Source: Hyphomicrobiales bacterium (lineage in GTDB: Bacteria > Pseudomonadota > Alphaproteobacteria > Rhizobiales > Rhizobiaceae). From it: 64,000 bases of DNA. The position numbers and the translations under genes are program-made. The notes beneath the pieces are model-generated. The model made no database searches and was not told the origin of the DNA. It saw only the letters and a list, made by a program, of their open reading frames with translations. Within the stretch, counting starts at the first letter, position 1. Each line of letters begins with the position of its first letter. This document shows positions 55,211 through 64,000 of the stretch, in pieces. The stretch covers positions 797,579 to 861,578 of the forward strand of contig UBWZ01000002.1 in NCBI GenBank assembly GCA_900469345.1, given 5' to 3'.

Positions 55211-55249
55211 AACGACCCGAATTCATCAGGATTCGGGTCGTTTGCTTTT
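55211..55249 (+). terminator. Rho-independent terminator
   Basis: Perfect 12-pair stem (55211-55222 with 55231-55242), eight-base loop, T-rich tail, after the secreted protein gene. Confidence 0.9.
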
Positions 55250-55335
55250 GGGCCTGTACGCCCCCGGAACGCCGCGCACCAGTGCCTTCGCGTCAGCGCC
55301 GGCCCAAGTTTTTCTGTCATCGATTGGAAGGAAAA

Positions 55336-55412
55336 TGGTAGCGGGAGAGGGACTCGAACCCCCGACACGCGGATTATGATTCCGCTGCTCTAACCACCTG
55401 AGCTACCCCGCC
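55336..55412 (-). tRNA. tRNA-Met(CAT), elongator type
   Basis: A 77-base cloverleaf read on the minus strand, with 3' CCA encoded. The acceptor GGCGGGG pairs with TCCCGCT (two G-T pairs). The D arm is GCTCAGGTGGTTAGAGC, the anticodon stem GCGGA/TCCGC holds the loop ATCATAA, and the T arm is GGGGGTTCGAGTCCCTC. The anticodon is CAT. The G1-U72 wobble and overall sequence match elongator Met rather than initiator tRNA. Confidence 0.95.
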
Positions 55413-55545
55413 ACGAGAGCCTGGACGCGATTTCGTCGTGCAGGTCCGTTTGGATGTGCGGCTTATAAAGGCCGTGTCACCGAAGTGTCAAGCAGGCAGC
55501 GGGAGAAAAACTGCCCTCGCCCGCGCCCTGCTCCAAAGCCCTGTT

Positions 55546-56742
55546 TCAGGCCGCCACCGGCGTCGAAAGCAGAGCCCGCAGAGAGGCTTCCGCATCGACT
55601 GCCCGTTCGGCCCGCAGGATGAAGCCGCCGCCGTAGACGCGCGCATCTGCGCCCTCGCCCGAGTAGAGCACGCAGGCCTGGCCAGGCGCAACGCCGGCCT
55701 CGCCGACCGACAGGTCGACATAGACACCATGCACATCGCTATGCAGCGTCACGGGCGTCGGCGGACGCGTCGAACGCACCTTCGCAAAGCAGGCAAAGCC
55801 GCCCGCCGTTTCGTCGGCAAGTGCACCGTCGCCAAGCCAGTTCATGTCGCGCAGATAGACCCGGTGCGTCTCGAGCGCCTCCTTGGGTCCGACGATCACG
55901 CGGCGCGAGCGGGCATCCAGATAGACCACGTAGAGCGGTTCGCCGGTCGCGACGCCCAGTCCCTTGCGCTGGCCGATCGTGTAGCGGACGATCCCTTCAT
56001 GACGGCCGAGCACACGGCCATCCATGTGCACGATGTCTCCGGCAAGGGCTGCGTTCGGCTTTACCTTGGCGATGATGTCGGCATAGTTCCCGGCCGGCAC
56101 GAAACAGATGTCCTGGCTGTCTGCCTTCTGGGCGACGACCAGTCCCATCTCCTCGGCAAGCCCCCTCACCTGCGCCTTCGACATGCCGCCCAGCGGAAAG
56201 CGCAGGTAGTCGATCTGCGCCTGGGTGGTTGCGAACAGGAACCAGCTCTGGTCGCGATCGGCATCGACCGGCCGATAAAGGGCACGGCGGCCGGGATTGT
56301 CGGCGCTTGGATTGGCAGACGAACGGATATAGTGGCCGGTGGCCAACGCATCGGCGCCGAGGTCCTTGGCCGTCGCCAGAAGATCGGCGAATTTGACCGT
56401 CTGGTTGCAGGCGACGCAGGGCACCGGCGTCTCGCCCATGGCGTAGGCTTCCGCAAAGGGATTGATCACGGTTTCCCGGAACCGGCGTTCGTAGTCGAGC
56501 ACGTAATGCGGGATGCCGAGTGTTTCGCAGACCCGCCGTGCATCGTCGATATCCTGGCCGGCGCAGCACGAACCGGCGCGATGGACCGCCGCACCGTGGT
56601 CGTAGAGCTGCAGGGTGATGCCGAGCACATCGTAGCCCTGGCGTTTGAGGAGGCCTGCGACCACGGAAGAATCGACGCCGCCGGACATGGCAACGACGAC
56701 GCGTGTGTCTTCTGGCCTCTTGTCAAAATCCAGGCTGTTCAC
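55546..56742 (-). CDS. mnmA: tRNA-specific 2-thiouridylase MnmA
   Basis: A 398-residue enzyme that thiolates U34 in tRNA-Lys, -Glu and -Gln. The ATP loop is [17 protein letters not shown]. The catalytic Cys pair is in [14 protein letters not shown] and the later [12 protein letters not shown], with [10 protein letters not shown] and [15 protein letters not shown] also diagnostic. A GTG start at 56742 follows AAAGAGAGACCCC. Its stop lies 133 bases beyond the tRNA-Met gene, read in the same direction. Confidence 0.96.
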   Translation of the reverse strand: MNSLDFDKRPEDTRVVVAMSGGVDSSVVAGLLKRQGYDVLGITLQLYDHGAAVHRAGSCCAGQDIDDARRVCETLGIPHYVLDYERRFRETVINPFAEAYAMGETPVPCVACNQTVKFADLLATAKDLGADALATGHYIRSSANPSADNPGRRALYRPVDADRDQSWFLFATTQAQIDYLRFPLGGMSKAQVRGLAEEMGLVVAQKADSQDICFVPAGNYADIIAKVKPNAALAGDIVHMDGRVLGRHEGIVRYTIGQRKGLGVATGEPLYVVYLDARSRRVIVGPKEALETHRVYLRDMNWLGDGALADETAGGFACFAKVRSTRPPTPVTLHSDVHGVYVDLSVGEAGVAPGQACVLYSGEGADARVYGGGFILRAERAVDAEASLRALLSTPVAA

Positions 56743-56902
56743 GGGGTCTCTCTTTCGCTTGGTCCCGACCGCGGCACACGCCGGCCGGTTCATGAGCCGG
56801 GGCGGGATCGGCCGCCAGCCGGGCATTTCCAGCCGATATAGAAAGAAATGGCGGTCGGCGCAAGGAGCGGCCGGCTTCGACCGCACTCGCGGGCCTGTCT
56901 TC

Positions 56903-57007
56903 TCAGCGGTCGGCGCCCCGGTTCATGTCGCGCACGACCCACTTGAAGAACCAGTAGATCACGAGGAAGAACATCATCAGAGGCAGCAGATTTTGGGCGG
57001 TGTCCAT
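56903..57007 (-). CDS. 34-residue membrane microprotein
   Basis: A 34-codon gene: [47 protein letters not shown] precedes the ATG (GGAAG about seven bases away). A single helix is flanked by a basic, amphipathic C-terminus. It lies just upstream of mnmA on the same strand, so it could be co-transcribed. No family is recognised; rhizobial genomes carry many such unannotated genes. Confidence 0.6.
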   Translation of the reverse strand: MDTAQNLLPLMMFFLVIYWFFKWVVRDMNRGADR

Positions 57008-57115
57008 CGTGGTCTTCCAGCTTGCCTCCCGTGCCGGGCATAAAGTGATTCACCCTTATCTACAATATTGCATTCGAATTGACGAAATATCTAATAATAT
57101 GCGGTCGACCCTGCT

Positions 57116-58237
57116 TCAGTTCTGCACCGCCGCATGGCGCAGCACTTCTGTCACCACGGCGTCGTTCGCCGATGCCCCTGCTTCGGTGCGCACCCGCGGC
57201 AGGCTTGCGGGATACTGCCGCTGCACAAATTCGATGAGCTTCTCGCGGATCTCGCAGCGCAGGTCGAACACCCGCGGCGCGCTGGTGGCCGAGGCAAGGA
57301 TCCGCACCTCCATCGTCGTCTCGCGGAAATCCGTCACCTGGACGGCCACCACCCGCTTGTCCCAAAGGGCCGAGCCGGCAGCGATCTCCTCCACCTTGTG
57401 GCGGATCGCGGGTATGGGCACGGAATAGTCGAGATAGATCATCACCGTGCCGATCAGCGACGCGCTCTCGCGGGTCCAGTTCTGGAACGGCTGCTCGATG
57501 AAATAGCTGAGCGGCAGGATCATCCGGCGCCAGTCCCACAGCTTCACCACTACGTAGGTGGAGGTGATTTCCTCCACATTCCCCCACTCGCCCTCGACGA
57601 TCAGCGCATCGTCGATGCGGATCGGCTGGGTGATGGCAAGCTGGATACCGGCAAACACGTTCTTCAGCACCGGCTGCAGCGCAAGGCCGAGCACGATACC
57701 CGCGACGCCCGCCGACGCCAGGAGGCTGACGCCGTACTGCTGGACCGCCGGAAAGGTCAGCAGCATGATGGCGATGGTCACGCCGATGATCAGCACATGG
57801 GCAATGCGCTCGAGGATGCGCGACTGGGTGACATGCGTGCGCGCCAGAAGGTTGTCTTCCGCATCGAGCTTGAACCGCCTCAGATAGACGGTCATCCAGA
57901 TGTGCAGCGTTGTCCGCGCGCCCCAGCCGACCACAAGGATAAATCCCAGGAGCAGGACGTGACGGATCACGCTCGCCTGATCGGAGGTGAGCGGCGCAAC
58001 CGACGCGCCGAACGACAGCGTCCAGGTCAGGATTGCAAGCCGGAGCGGCCGCCGGCCGCGGGAAACCAGGGAGCGCCAGAACAGGTCCCGCTTCTCCACG
58101 ACCTTGGTAAAGAAGCGGAAGGCGGTCCGGTGAATGAGGAGGCCGATGAAGAAGGCGGCGGCCAAAACGCCGAGGCTGACCATCCAGGCTGGTAGCCAGG
58201 CCGTCTCGGCACGGAATTCGTCGATCAAGCGTGTCAT
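57116..58237 (-). CDS. MscS-type mechanosensitive ion channel
   Basis: A 373-residue membrane protein with about four or five helices before a pore-lining helix (ASAGVAGIVLGLALQPVLKN), a beta domain (IQLAITQPIRIDDALIVEGE, then EWGNVEEITSTYVVVKLWD) and a C-terminal mixed domain. The order is the MscS pattern. It opens on membrane tension to release solutes during osmotic downshock. It belongs to the larger MscS-like group with extra N-terminal helices. It is monocistronic. Confidence 0.9.
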   Translation of the reverse strand: MTRLIDEFRAETAWLPAWMVSLGVLAAAFFIGLLIHRTAFRFFTKVVEKRDLFWRSLVSRGRRPLRLAILTWTLSFGASVAPLTSDQASVIRHVLLLGFILVVGWGARTTLHIWMTVYLRRFKLDAEDNLLARTHVTQSRILERIAHVLIIGVTIAIMLLTFPAVQQYGVSLLASAGVAGIVLGLALQPVLKNVFAGIQLAITQPIRIDDALIVEGEWGNVEEITSTYVVVKLWDWRRMILPLSYFIEQPFQNWTRESASLIGTVMIYLDYSVPIPAIRHKVEEIAAGSALWDKRVVAVQVTDFRETTMEVRILASATSAPRVFDLRCEIREKLIEFVQRQYPASLPRVRTEAGASANDAVVTEVLRHAAVQN

Positions 58238-58332
58238 GCTCCCTCAGTTAGGGTGCAGTGCAGCATATTAAACCCGGCCGCAAAAAATTCACGTTTTGGC
58301 GTTCTTCATGGCAGCCGAACGAGGGCGACTCA

Positions 58333-58758
58333 ATGACGGAGGATGAATTCGGACTGATGCGTTTTGTCGATGCGCAGGCGCCGGTCTATGACGACGTATT
58401 GGGGGAGTTGCGGAGCGGCCGCAAGCGCACCCACTGGATGTGGTATATTTTTCCGCAGGTTGCGGGCCTGGGTTTTTCCATCATGGCGCAGCGTTTCGCT
58501 ATTTCGTCGCGCCGCGAGGCGGACGCCTATCTCGCACACCCGCTGCTTGGGACGCGCCTTGTGCAATGCACGCAGGCCATGCTCACTCACAACGGCAGTC
58601 CCGCACGCACCATCCTCGGTTCGCCGGACGACCAGAAGTTCAAAAGCTCCATGACGCTGTTCGAGCTGGTCAGCGAAAAGGGCTCGCCTTTCGAGCGAGC
58701 CCTGGAGCATTTCTACGAAGGAGAGCGTGACGAGCGCACGCTCGCCATGCTGCGGTAG
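58333..58758 (+). CDS. DUF1810 family protein
   Basis: A 141-residue soluble protein. GRKRTHWMWYIFPQVAGLG, then AYLAHPLLGTRLVQCTQAML and DDQKFKSSMTLFELVS, are the diagnostic DUF1810 blocks. The start at 58333 has GAGGGCGACTCA upstream. The family has no established function. Its stop lies two bases before the convergent Tim44-domain gene. Confidence 0.88.
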   Translation: MTEDEFGLMRFVDAQAPVYDDVLGELRSGRKRTHWMWYIFPQVAGLGFSIMAQRFAISSRREADAYLAHPLLGTRLVQCTQAMLTHNGSPARTILGSPDDQKFKSSMTLFELVSEKGSPFERALEHFYEGERDERTLAMLR

Positions 58759-58760
58759 CG

Positions 58761-59798
58761 TCAGGCCGCAGACTGGATGGCCGAGACCTTCCAGTCGTTG
58801 GCAGGCTTGCGGACGAAGGTCCAGACCTCGACCGTCTCGCTCGCCTGGCTCGGATCGCCGTCGGCAACCTTGCCGCTGTCGCGATCGCGCATGAAGTCGA
58901 CGCTCGAGTAGCGCATCGCAACGGTCGCGAAATCCTGACCGTTTTCACGCCAGGCTTCCGAAAGGTCGCCCTGCAGCAGCTTGACGTCCTTCACCTCGTT
59001 CTTGACGCCCTTGGTGGCGTTCTCGCCCAGTTCCTCGGCCAGGTAGGACATGGCTTCCGGCGTCGTCAGCACGCGCAGCTTCGAATAATCCTCCGCCGCA
59101 TACGCAGCCTGGACGTCCTTGAGCATCTTTTCGAACTGGTCGAAATCACGGTTCGTGATGCCGATCTCGTCCGTCTGCGGACCCGCCTGGCGGGGTGCAG
59201 GCTGCGAAGCGCCGCTGCCACCCATGCCCCCAAAGCCGCCAATCTTGGGGATCTGGAAGCCGCCCTGGTTGGGCTGGGACGAATTATAGGCGTTGGGCTG
59301 CGAACCCGGAGCGCCGTAGCCACCCGTCGGACCGGCCGCCTGCTGCTGACGGCGTCCGAAGAAGCGGAAGGCGAGCATGGCAAGACCGGCAATCAGCGCG
59401 ATCTGGAAGAGCATGCCGAGGAAGCCGGCTGCACCTCCGAAGCCGCCGCCCATCATCATGCCGAACAGGCCACCCAGGAACAGGCCGCCCAGGAGCCCGC
59501 CGCCGAGACCGCCGAACAGGCCGCGGCGAGGCTGCGCCGCCTGCTGGCCGAAGCCGGACTGGGGCGTGGTCGCGTTCTGCTGTGTATTGGGCGTCATCGA
59601 CCGCTGGATGCCGTTGGTCGGACCGGGAGCCGTATTGGTGGTGGCGGGGGCCGAATAGGTGCGCGTTCCACGGCTGCCGAAGCCGCCGAAGCCGCCGGCA
59701 CGCCGGGCCTCTGCCATATCGACGGCGGTCAGGGAAACCGCCATGCCGAGAGCCAGCACCGCAAACAGTTTCTGATAACGCCGAAGCTTGGATAACAT
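58761..59798 (-). CDS. Tim44-domain membrane protein
   Basis: A 345-residue protein. After a signal-anchor (LFAVLALGMAVSLTAVDMA) comes a Gly/Ala-rich stretch (RAGGFGGFGSRGTRTYSAPA, then QNATTPQSGFGQQAAQPRRG). A second helix pair follows (GGGFGGAAGFLGMLFQIALI) and a C-terminal Tim44-like domain (LQGDLSEAWRENGQDFATVAMRYSSVDF). AGAGGAGAAGACC precedes the ATG. Bacterial Tim44-domain proteins are of unknown role; some are tied to envelope stress. An exact EcfG promoter (59903-59927) lies about 105 bases upstream. Confidence 0.85.
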   Translation of the reverse strand: MLSKLRRYQKLFAVLALGMAVSLTAVDMAEARRAGGFGGFGSRGTRTYSAPATTNTAPGPTNGIQRSMTPNTQQNATTPQSGFGQQAAQPRRGLFGGLGGGLLGGLFLGGLFGMMMGGGFGGAAGFLGMLFQIALIAGLAMLAFRFFGRRQQQAAGPTGGYGAPGSQPNAYNSSQPNQGGFQIPKIGGFGGMGGSGASQPAPRQAGPQTDEIGITNRDFDQFEKMLKDVQAAYAAEDYSKLRVLTTPEAMSYLAEELGENATKGVKNEVKDVKLLQGDLSEAWRENGQDFATVAMRYSSVDFMRDRDSGKVADGDPSQASETVEVWTFVRKPANDWKVSAIQSAA

Positions 59799-59902
59799 GG
59801 TCTTCTCCTCTAGGCCGCAATCGGGCGGCACCCCGTCTATATAGAAATAGGCTCCCCGATATTTTAGGGGTACTGCAACAATTCCCGCACAAGTAGATAT
59901 CC

Positions 59903-59927
59903 AACGGCAAAATCCGGATCAAGTTCC
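59903..59927 (-). promoter_or_regulatory. EcfG-type stress promoter of the Tim44-domain gene
   Basis: Exact GGAAC-N16-CGTT on the minus strand. It lies about 105 bases before the start codon at 59798, so the leader would be longer than at the other sites. Confidence 0.6.
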
Positions 59928-59994
59928 GCATCTGCAACCTACGGAAAAGTGACCGTGGGCGAGACGGGTCATGCAGCGACACCCGCAGGAACGA

Positions 59995-60026
59995 AAAAGG
60001 CCCGGCGTGTGAGCGCCGGGCCTTTT
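59995..60026 (-). terminator. Terminator after serA
   Basis: Perfect 13-pair GC-rich stem (59995-60007 with 60014-60026), six-base loop. On the minus strand it is followed by a T5-type run. It lies about 60 bases beyond the serA stop. Confidence 0.88.
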
Positions 60027-60088
60027 CTCTGTCCGTGATTCTGCGGAGGTGCCATGCCGGCCCCGGGGACCGGGCGGCGGTCCGTGCC

Positions 60089-61684
60089 TTAGTCGATGTT
60101 GAAGGTCAGCGGCCTTGCCTGCTTGATCGCCGGGTTGGCGGTGAGCTGGTCGAGCACCGCCTGGTCGACACGGCCATCGACATAGAGCAGAGCAATGGCG
60201 TCGCCGTTCTCCTTCTCGCGGCCGAGCTGGAAGTTGGCGATGTTGACGCCGGCATTGCCGAGCGTGGTCCCCATGAAGCCGATCATCCCGGGAACGTCGG
60301 TGTTCGAAATATAGATCATGTCGGCGCCGACATCGGCATCCATGTTGATCCCCTTGATCTGGATGAAGCGCGGCTTGCCGTCCGAGAAGACTGTGCCGGC
60401 AACCGAGCGGCTCTGCTTGTCGGTGGTCACCGTCAGCCGGATGTAGCCGTCATAGACGCCGGTCTTGTCGCGCTTGACCTCGGACAGGACGATGCCCTTT
60501 TCTTTGATCATGATCGGCGCGGACACCATGTTGACGTCGGCCACCTGGTTGCGGATAAGGCCGGCCAGCAGCGCAGACGTCAGCGCCTTGGTGTTCATCC
60601 CGGCGGTCACGCCGTCGTAGAGGATTTCGATTTCCTTGATCGGCGCATCCGTCACCTGGCCGGCAAACGATCCGAGCACGTCGGCAAGCCGGATAAACGG
60701 CCTCAGGATCGGTGCTTCTTCCGCCGTGATCGATGGCATGTTGATGGCGTTGGAAACAGCGCCCTTGACCAGATAGTCCGACATCTGCTCGGCAACCTGC
60801 AGGGCAACGTTCTCCTGCGCTTCCGTGGTGGATGCGCCCAGATGCGGCGTGCAGACGACGTTCGGCAGGCCGAACAGCGGGCTTTCGGTGGCAGGCTCTA
60901 CCTCGAACACGTCGAAGCCGGCACCGGCGACATGGCCGGACCGGATGGCGTCGGCGAGCGCTGCCTCATCGACCAGGCCGCCGCGGGCACAGTTGATGAT
61001 GCGCACGCCCGGCTTCGTCTTGGCGAGGTTTTCGCGGCCGAGGATGCCGCGCGTCTTGTCGGTCATCGGCACGTGCAGCGTGATGAAATCGGCCTTGGCC
61101 AGCAGCTCGTCGAGCTCGACCTTAGTGACACCCATTTCCTGGGCCCGTTCGACCGACAGGAAGGGATCATAGGCGAGCACATGCATGCCGAGACCGATCG
61201 CCTTTTTGCAGACGATGCCGCCGATATTGCCGGCGCCGATGACGCCGAGCATTTTGCCGGTGATTTCGACGCCCATGAACTTGGACTTTTCCCACTTGCC
61301 GGCCTGGGTCGAGGCATCCGCCTGGGGCAACTGGCGAGCCACAGCGAACATCAAGGCGATGGCGTGCTCGGCCGTGGTGATGGAATTGCCGAACGGCGTG
61401 TTCATCACGATGATGCCGCGCCGCGATGCCGCCGGGATGTCGACGTTGTCGACGCCGATGCCGGCCCGGCCGATGACCTTGAGGTTGGTCGCCGCCGCGA
61501 TCAGCTTTTCGGTCGCCTTGGTGGCGGAACGGATGGCGAGGCCATCATAGTTGCCGATGATCTCGGCAAGCTTGTCCTTGTCCTTGCCGAGCTTCGGCTG
61601 GAAATCGACTTCGACGCCACGATCCCGGAAGATCTGGACGGCGGTTTCGGAGAGTTCATCGGATACGAGTACGCGAGGTGCCAT
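60089..61684 (-). CDS. serA: D-3-phosphoglycerate dehydrogenase SerA
   Basis: A 531-residue long-form PGDH, the first step of serine synthesis. The NAD fold has GVIGAGNIGGIV, the substrate/active-site segments are ARGGLVDEAALADAI and TPHLGASTTEAQENVA with the catalytic His, and the C-terminal half holds an intervening domain and a final ACT domain (SNTDVPGMIGFMGTTLGNAG). The ACT region usually gives serine feedback in other organisms. It lies 82 bases after serC on the same strand, forming a serC-serA operon. Confidence 0.96.
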   Translation of the reverse strand: MAPRVLVSDELSETAVQIFRDRGVEVDFQPKLGKDKDKLAEIIGNYDGLAIRSATKATEKLIAAATNLKVIGRAGIGVDNVDIPAASRRGIIVMNTPFGNSITTAEHAIALMFAVARQLPQADASTQAGKWEKSKFMGVEITGKMLGVIGAGNIGGIVCKKAIGLGMHVLAYDPFLSVERAQEMGVTKVELDELLAKADFITLHVPMTDKTRGILGRENLAKTKPGVRIINCARGGLVDEAALADAIRSGHVAGAGFDVFEVEPATESPLFGLPNVVCTPHLGASTTEAQENVALQVAEQMSDYLVKGAVSNAINMPSITAEEAPILRPFIRLADVLGSFAGQVTDAPIKEIEILYDGVTAGMNTKALTSALLAGLIRNQVADVNMVSAPIMIKEKGIVLSEVKRDKTGVYDGYIRLTVTTDKQSRSVAGTVFSDGKPRFIQIKGINMDADVGADMIYISNTDVPGMIGFMGTTLGNAGVNIANFQLGREKENGDAIALLYVDGRVDQAVLDQLTANPAIKQARPLTFNID

Positions 61685-61766
61685 GCTGATGGGCTCCTAG
61701 AGAAGAGGATAATGCTGAATGAGACTGTGGCGGCTCCGCTTTGCGGCGGAGCCGATATCGAACCGG

Positions 61767-62948
61767 CTAGGCGGCAGCCTTGGCGAGCGCGGCCTTCTGC
61801 GTCTGGAATGCGTAATCGAGCCACGGCATCAGGGCCTTCATGTCGGCCTCGTCGATGGTTGCACCTGCCCAGATACGCAGCCCCGAAGGGGCGTCGCGGT
61901 AGGCACCGATATCGAAGGCGACGCCTTCGTTTTCGAGGATGGCGACGACGCCCTTGGCAAACGCAGCCTGAGCGTCGTCGTCGAGGGCAGCCACGGCGGG
62001 ATCGACGATCTTCAGGCAGACGGAGGTGTTGGAGCGCGTCGAAGGCTCGACCGCCAGGTTGGCGATCCAGCTGTTGCTGTCGCAGAAGTCGAAGATGACC
62101 TTGGCATTGGCGTCGGCACGTGCGGTCAGTGCGTTGAGGCCGCCGAGCGACTTTGCCCAGGTCAGCGCATCGATATAGTCCTCGACGCAGAGCATCGACG
62201 GGGTGTTGATCGTTTCGCCGGTGAAGATGCCTTCGATCAGTTTGCCGCCGGAGGTCATGCGGAAGATCTTCGGCAGCGGCCAGGCCGGCACGTAGGTGGT
62301 CAGCCGCTCGACGGCGCGGGGGCTGAGGATGATCACGCCGTGAGCGCCCTCGCCGCCCAGAACCTTCTGCCAGGAGAACGTGACAACGTCGAGCTTGGAG
62401 AAATCCATCTCCTGCGCAAACGCTGCCGACGTGGCGTCACAGATCGTCAGGCCCTTGCGGTCGGCCGGAATGAAATCGGCATTGGGAACGCGAACGCCCG
62501 AGGTGGTGCCGTTCCAGGTGAAAACCACGTCACGGTCGAAATCGACCGTTGAAAGGTCAGGCAGGACTCCGTACGGCGCGTCGATCTTGCGCACGTCCTT
62601 GAGCTTCAGCTGCTTGACGACGTCCGTCACCCAGCCGGCACCGAAGCTCTCCCAGGACAGCATGTCCACGCCGCGCTCGCCGAGCAGCGACCACATCGCC
62701 ATTTCCACCGCGCCGGTGTCGGAGGCGGGAACGATGCCGATGCGGTAGTCCGCCGGCACCTGAAGAATTTCACGGGTAAGATCGATGGCCTGCTTCAGCT
62801 TCCCCTTGCCGACCTTGGCGCGGTGCGAACGACCGAGCGGAGCATCGGAGAGAGCGTCGAGCGACCAACCGGGGCGCTTCGAGCAAGGGCCAGAAGAAAA
62901 ATGGGTGTTGTGCGGACGCAAGTCCGGCTTCGCGGCGGCGTTGGCCAT
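61767..62948 (-). CDS. serC: Phosphoserine aminotransferase SerC
   Basis: A 393-residue class V aminotransferase. The active-site Lys is in [53 protein letters not shown] and [15 protein letters not shown] are the family landmarks, typical of the alphaproteobacterial form. It turns 3-phosphohydroxypyruvate plus glutamate into phosphoserine. The start at 62948 follows TGGAAGGGTATAGAT. The leader contains a probable serC RNA. Confidence 0.95.
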   Translation of the reverse strand: MANAAAKPDLRPHNTHFSSGPCSKRPGWSLDALSDAPLGRSHRAKVGKGKLKQAIDLTREILQVPADYRIGIVPASDTGAVEMAMWSLLGERGVDMLSWESFGAGWVTDVVKQLKLKDVRKIDAPYGVLPDLSTVDFDRDVVFTWNGTTSGVRVPNADFIPADRKGLTICDATSAAFAQEMDFSKLDVVTFSWQKVLGGEGAHGVIILSPRAVERLTTYVPAWPLPKIFRMTSGGKLIEGIFTGETINTPSMLCVEDYIDALTWAKSLGGLNALTARADANAKVIFDFCDSNSWIANLAVEPSTRSNTSVCLKIVDPAVAALDDDAQAAFAKGVVAILENEGVAFDIGAYRDAPSGLRIWAGATIDEADMKALMPWLDYAFQTQKAALAKAAA

Positions 62949-63045
62949 ATCTATACCCTTCCAGGTAATTAGCCTCTCGTTGGGGAGAGGTGTCCCGCCG
63001 TCGTGGGTAATCTCCTTCGCTTTTTCCGTCAAGCAGAATGTCGCG
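62949..63045 (-). ncRNA. Probable serC leader RNA motif (cis-regulatory)
   Basis: Just upstream of serC, read on the minus strand, a CCCACGACGGCGGG stem-loop is followed by CCTCTC, a six-base loop and GAGAGG, then the ribosome binding region. The serC RNA motif, a conserved leader element of alphaproteobacterial serC operons, is of this kind. The match is by layout and from memory; I did not align it to the Rfam model. Confidence 0.55.
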
Positions 63046-63075
63046 ATCCGCACATTTTCTGCCGCCGCAAACGCA

Positions 63076-63104
63076 AACCGCCCGGTCTTTGAGACCGGGC
63101 GGTT
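63076..63104 (-). terminator. Terminator after the outer membrane protein gene
   Basis: Perfect 13-pair stem (63076-63088 with 63092-63104), three-base loop, beyond the stop at 63136 on the minus strand. The T tail is short. Confidence 0.75.
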
Positions 63105-63135
63105 ATAGACTGAGAGCTGCCTGTGGCAGGCGCCG

Positions 63136-63960
63136 TTACTTGTAGACGATCGGCTCCGGAGCCGGCTCGTAGGGTGCCGGGGTGTCGCAGCCGCTGAACA
63201 TGTAGCGGGCGCCGATCCGGGCTTCGTGAGAATCGAACCCCTTGTCGCGGCCCGGGCCGCCATTGTCGGCGTAGCCGAACATGTCGCCGCCGACGATATG
63301 GCGGTAACGGTAGCCGATATCGGCCTTCAGGTTGCAGGTGACGTCGATCGAGGCGCCGGCCATCAGCGCATAGGTCAGGCGCCACTTGCCTTCGCCGCCA
63401 TGCTCGGTCGTGTAGCAGCCGGGTGCCGACGGATCGTCGCAGATCGTGTTGCGCAGCTTGCTCCACTGAACATAGGAACCGCCGATGCCGGCGCCGACGT
63501 AAGGTGTGAAGTAGCCGTAGGTGCCGAGATCCACATAGGCGTTGGCCAGCAGCGAATAGGCATGCATGTTGGCACGGTCGTCCGAAGTACAGGTGAAGCC
63601 CGAGCAGGTGCCCGTCGTCGAGCCCTTGAAGTCGGACTTGCTGAGGTAGTCGAAGGTCACGTCGGTGCGCAGATAGTTGTTGATCTGGTAACCGATACCG
63701 CCGCCGACGATGGCGCTGTCCTTGATCGAGGTATGATCGAAATCGACCTCGTTGGAATTCGAGCCCTGAAAGTACTTGGCGCCGCGGATGTGGTTGAAGG
63801 AATAGCCGACGTCACCGCGAAGGTACCAGCCGGACGCCTCCTGTACGGTGACTTCCGGAGCGTCCTGGAGCGGCTCCGGCTGAGGTTGATAGAGGTCCGC
63901 GGAACTGGCCGCGTTGACCGTCAGCAGCAGCGCGAAGACGCTGGCCAAGCACTTGTTCAT
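63136..63960 (-). CDS. Outer membrane beta-barrel protein
   Basis: A 274-residue protein with a signal peptide ([15 protein letters not shown]) and a barrel of the OmpA-like/Omp25/Omp31 type. The strands begin with [13 protein letters not shown], then [22 protein letters not shown] and [19 protein letters not shown], with [11 protein letters not shown] and [14 protein letters not shown] near the C-terminus. A short Pro-rich segment ([16 protein letters not shown]) follows the signal. The four internal Cys (SGFTC, TICDD, GCYTT) may form extracellular disulfides. The promoter lies beyond the window edge. Confidence 0.87.
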   Translation of the reverse strand: MNKCLASVFALLLTVNAASSADLYQPQPEPLQDAPEVTVQEASGWYLRGDVGYSFNHIRGAKYFQGSNSNEVDFDHTSIKDSAIVGGGIGYQINNYLRTDVTFDYLSKSDFKGSTTGTCSGFTCTSDDRANMHAYSLLANAYVDLGTYGYFTPYVGAGIGGSYVQWSKLRNTICDDPSAPGCYTTEHGGEGKWRLTYALMAGASIDVTCNLKADIGYRYRHIVGGDMFGYADNGGPGRDKGFDSHEARIGARYMFSGCDTPAPYEPAPEPIVYK

Positions 63961-64000
63961 GGGTTCATCTCCAAAGCTTCAGATCGTGTATGGCAGGCAC

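Noticed and set aside
60035..62098. A 687-codon open frame on the plus strand
   Set aside because: Opposite serA and serC, both with all catalytic motifs. Long antisense frames are common in high-GC DNA.

Overview
The window looks like chromosomal DNA of a Rhizobiaceae alphaproteobacterium (Rhizobium, Agrobacterium or Sinorhizobium type). It is GC-rich and densely coded. It carries an alphaproteobacterial-type rpoH, an ExoB-like GalE, rhizobial heme-uptake genes, DUF1127 and DUF3008 proteins, a serC-serA operon with a probable serC leader RNA, and many GGAAC-N16/17-CGTT promoters of the alphaproteobacterial general stress sigma factor EcfG (RpoE2). I see no insertion sequence, prophage, CRISPR array or plasmid function. 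The genus cannot be fixed from this sequence alone.

Layout. 1-4.4 kb: 3' part of an RluD-type pseudouridine synthase, an AraC regulator, two small proteins, a methyltransferase and rpoH. 4.6-8.5 kb: an 850-residue membrane-anchored protein downstream of purA, reading leftward. 8.7-12.2 kb: DMT exporter, a degenerate transglutaminase-like protein, a lytic transglycosylase lipoprotein and a phytanoyl-CoA dioxygenase-like protein. 12.2-15.6 kb (minus): an MhqD/MhqO-like hydrolase and ring-cleaving dioxygenase pair, then galE-ung. 16.1-19.9 kb: heme ABC importer hmuTUV (minus), divergent from a heme-degrading-type monooxygenase and hutX. 20-22.3 kb: stress proteins and a nucleotidyltransferase-phosphoesterase operon. 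22.3-28.4 kb (minus): branched-chain keto acid dehydrogenase operon with an acyl-CoA dehydrogenase. 28.6-33 kb: treZ-treY. 33-39 kb: small stress-type genes, an SDR, an amidase and a lone receiver. 38.9-40.9 kb: a NarL-type two-component pair. 41.2-46.6 kb: a CUT2 sugar ABC importer with an SMP-30 lactonase. 46.6-48 kb: small hydrophilic proteins. 48-55 kb: DHA2 exporter, a second SMP-30 lactonase, a decayed GH15 gene, a DUF2161 protein, two small membrane proteins and a broken chemoreceptor. 55.3-64 kb: tRNA-Met, mnmA, MscS channel, DUF1810, a Tim44-domain protein, serA, serC and an outer membrane beta-barrel protein.

The most striking hidden layer is regulatory. Six exact EcfG-type promoters (GGAAC, 16 or 17 bases, CGTT) and four with GGTT lie in short intergenic gaps. 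Each points at the next gene: trehalose synthesis (treZY), a 24-residue membrane protein, an SDR, a lipoprotein, a DUF883-like protein, several small acidic hydrophilic proteins, a 63-residue membrane protein and the Tim44-domain protein. This suggests a dispersed general stress regulon aimed at envelope and osmotic protection.

Two decayed genes stand out. One is a PAS-PAS chemoreceptor that has lost about 50 codons across its signalling hairpin tip and is frameshifted. The other is a GH15 glycosidase remnant that ends against an SMP-30 gene. Two membrane microproteins (24 and 34 residues) and a 41-residue one are supported by ribosome binding sites. I found no single large undescribed defence or biosynthetic system. 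The least-understood conserved-looking unit is the nucleotidyltransferase plus metallophosphoesterase operon at 20.6-22.3 kb.
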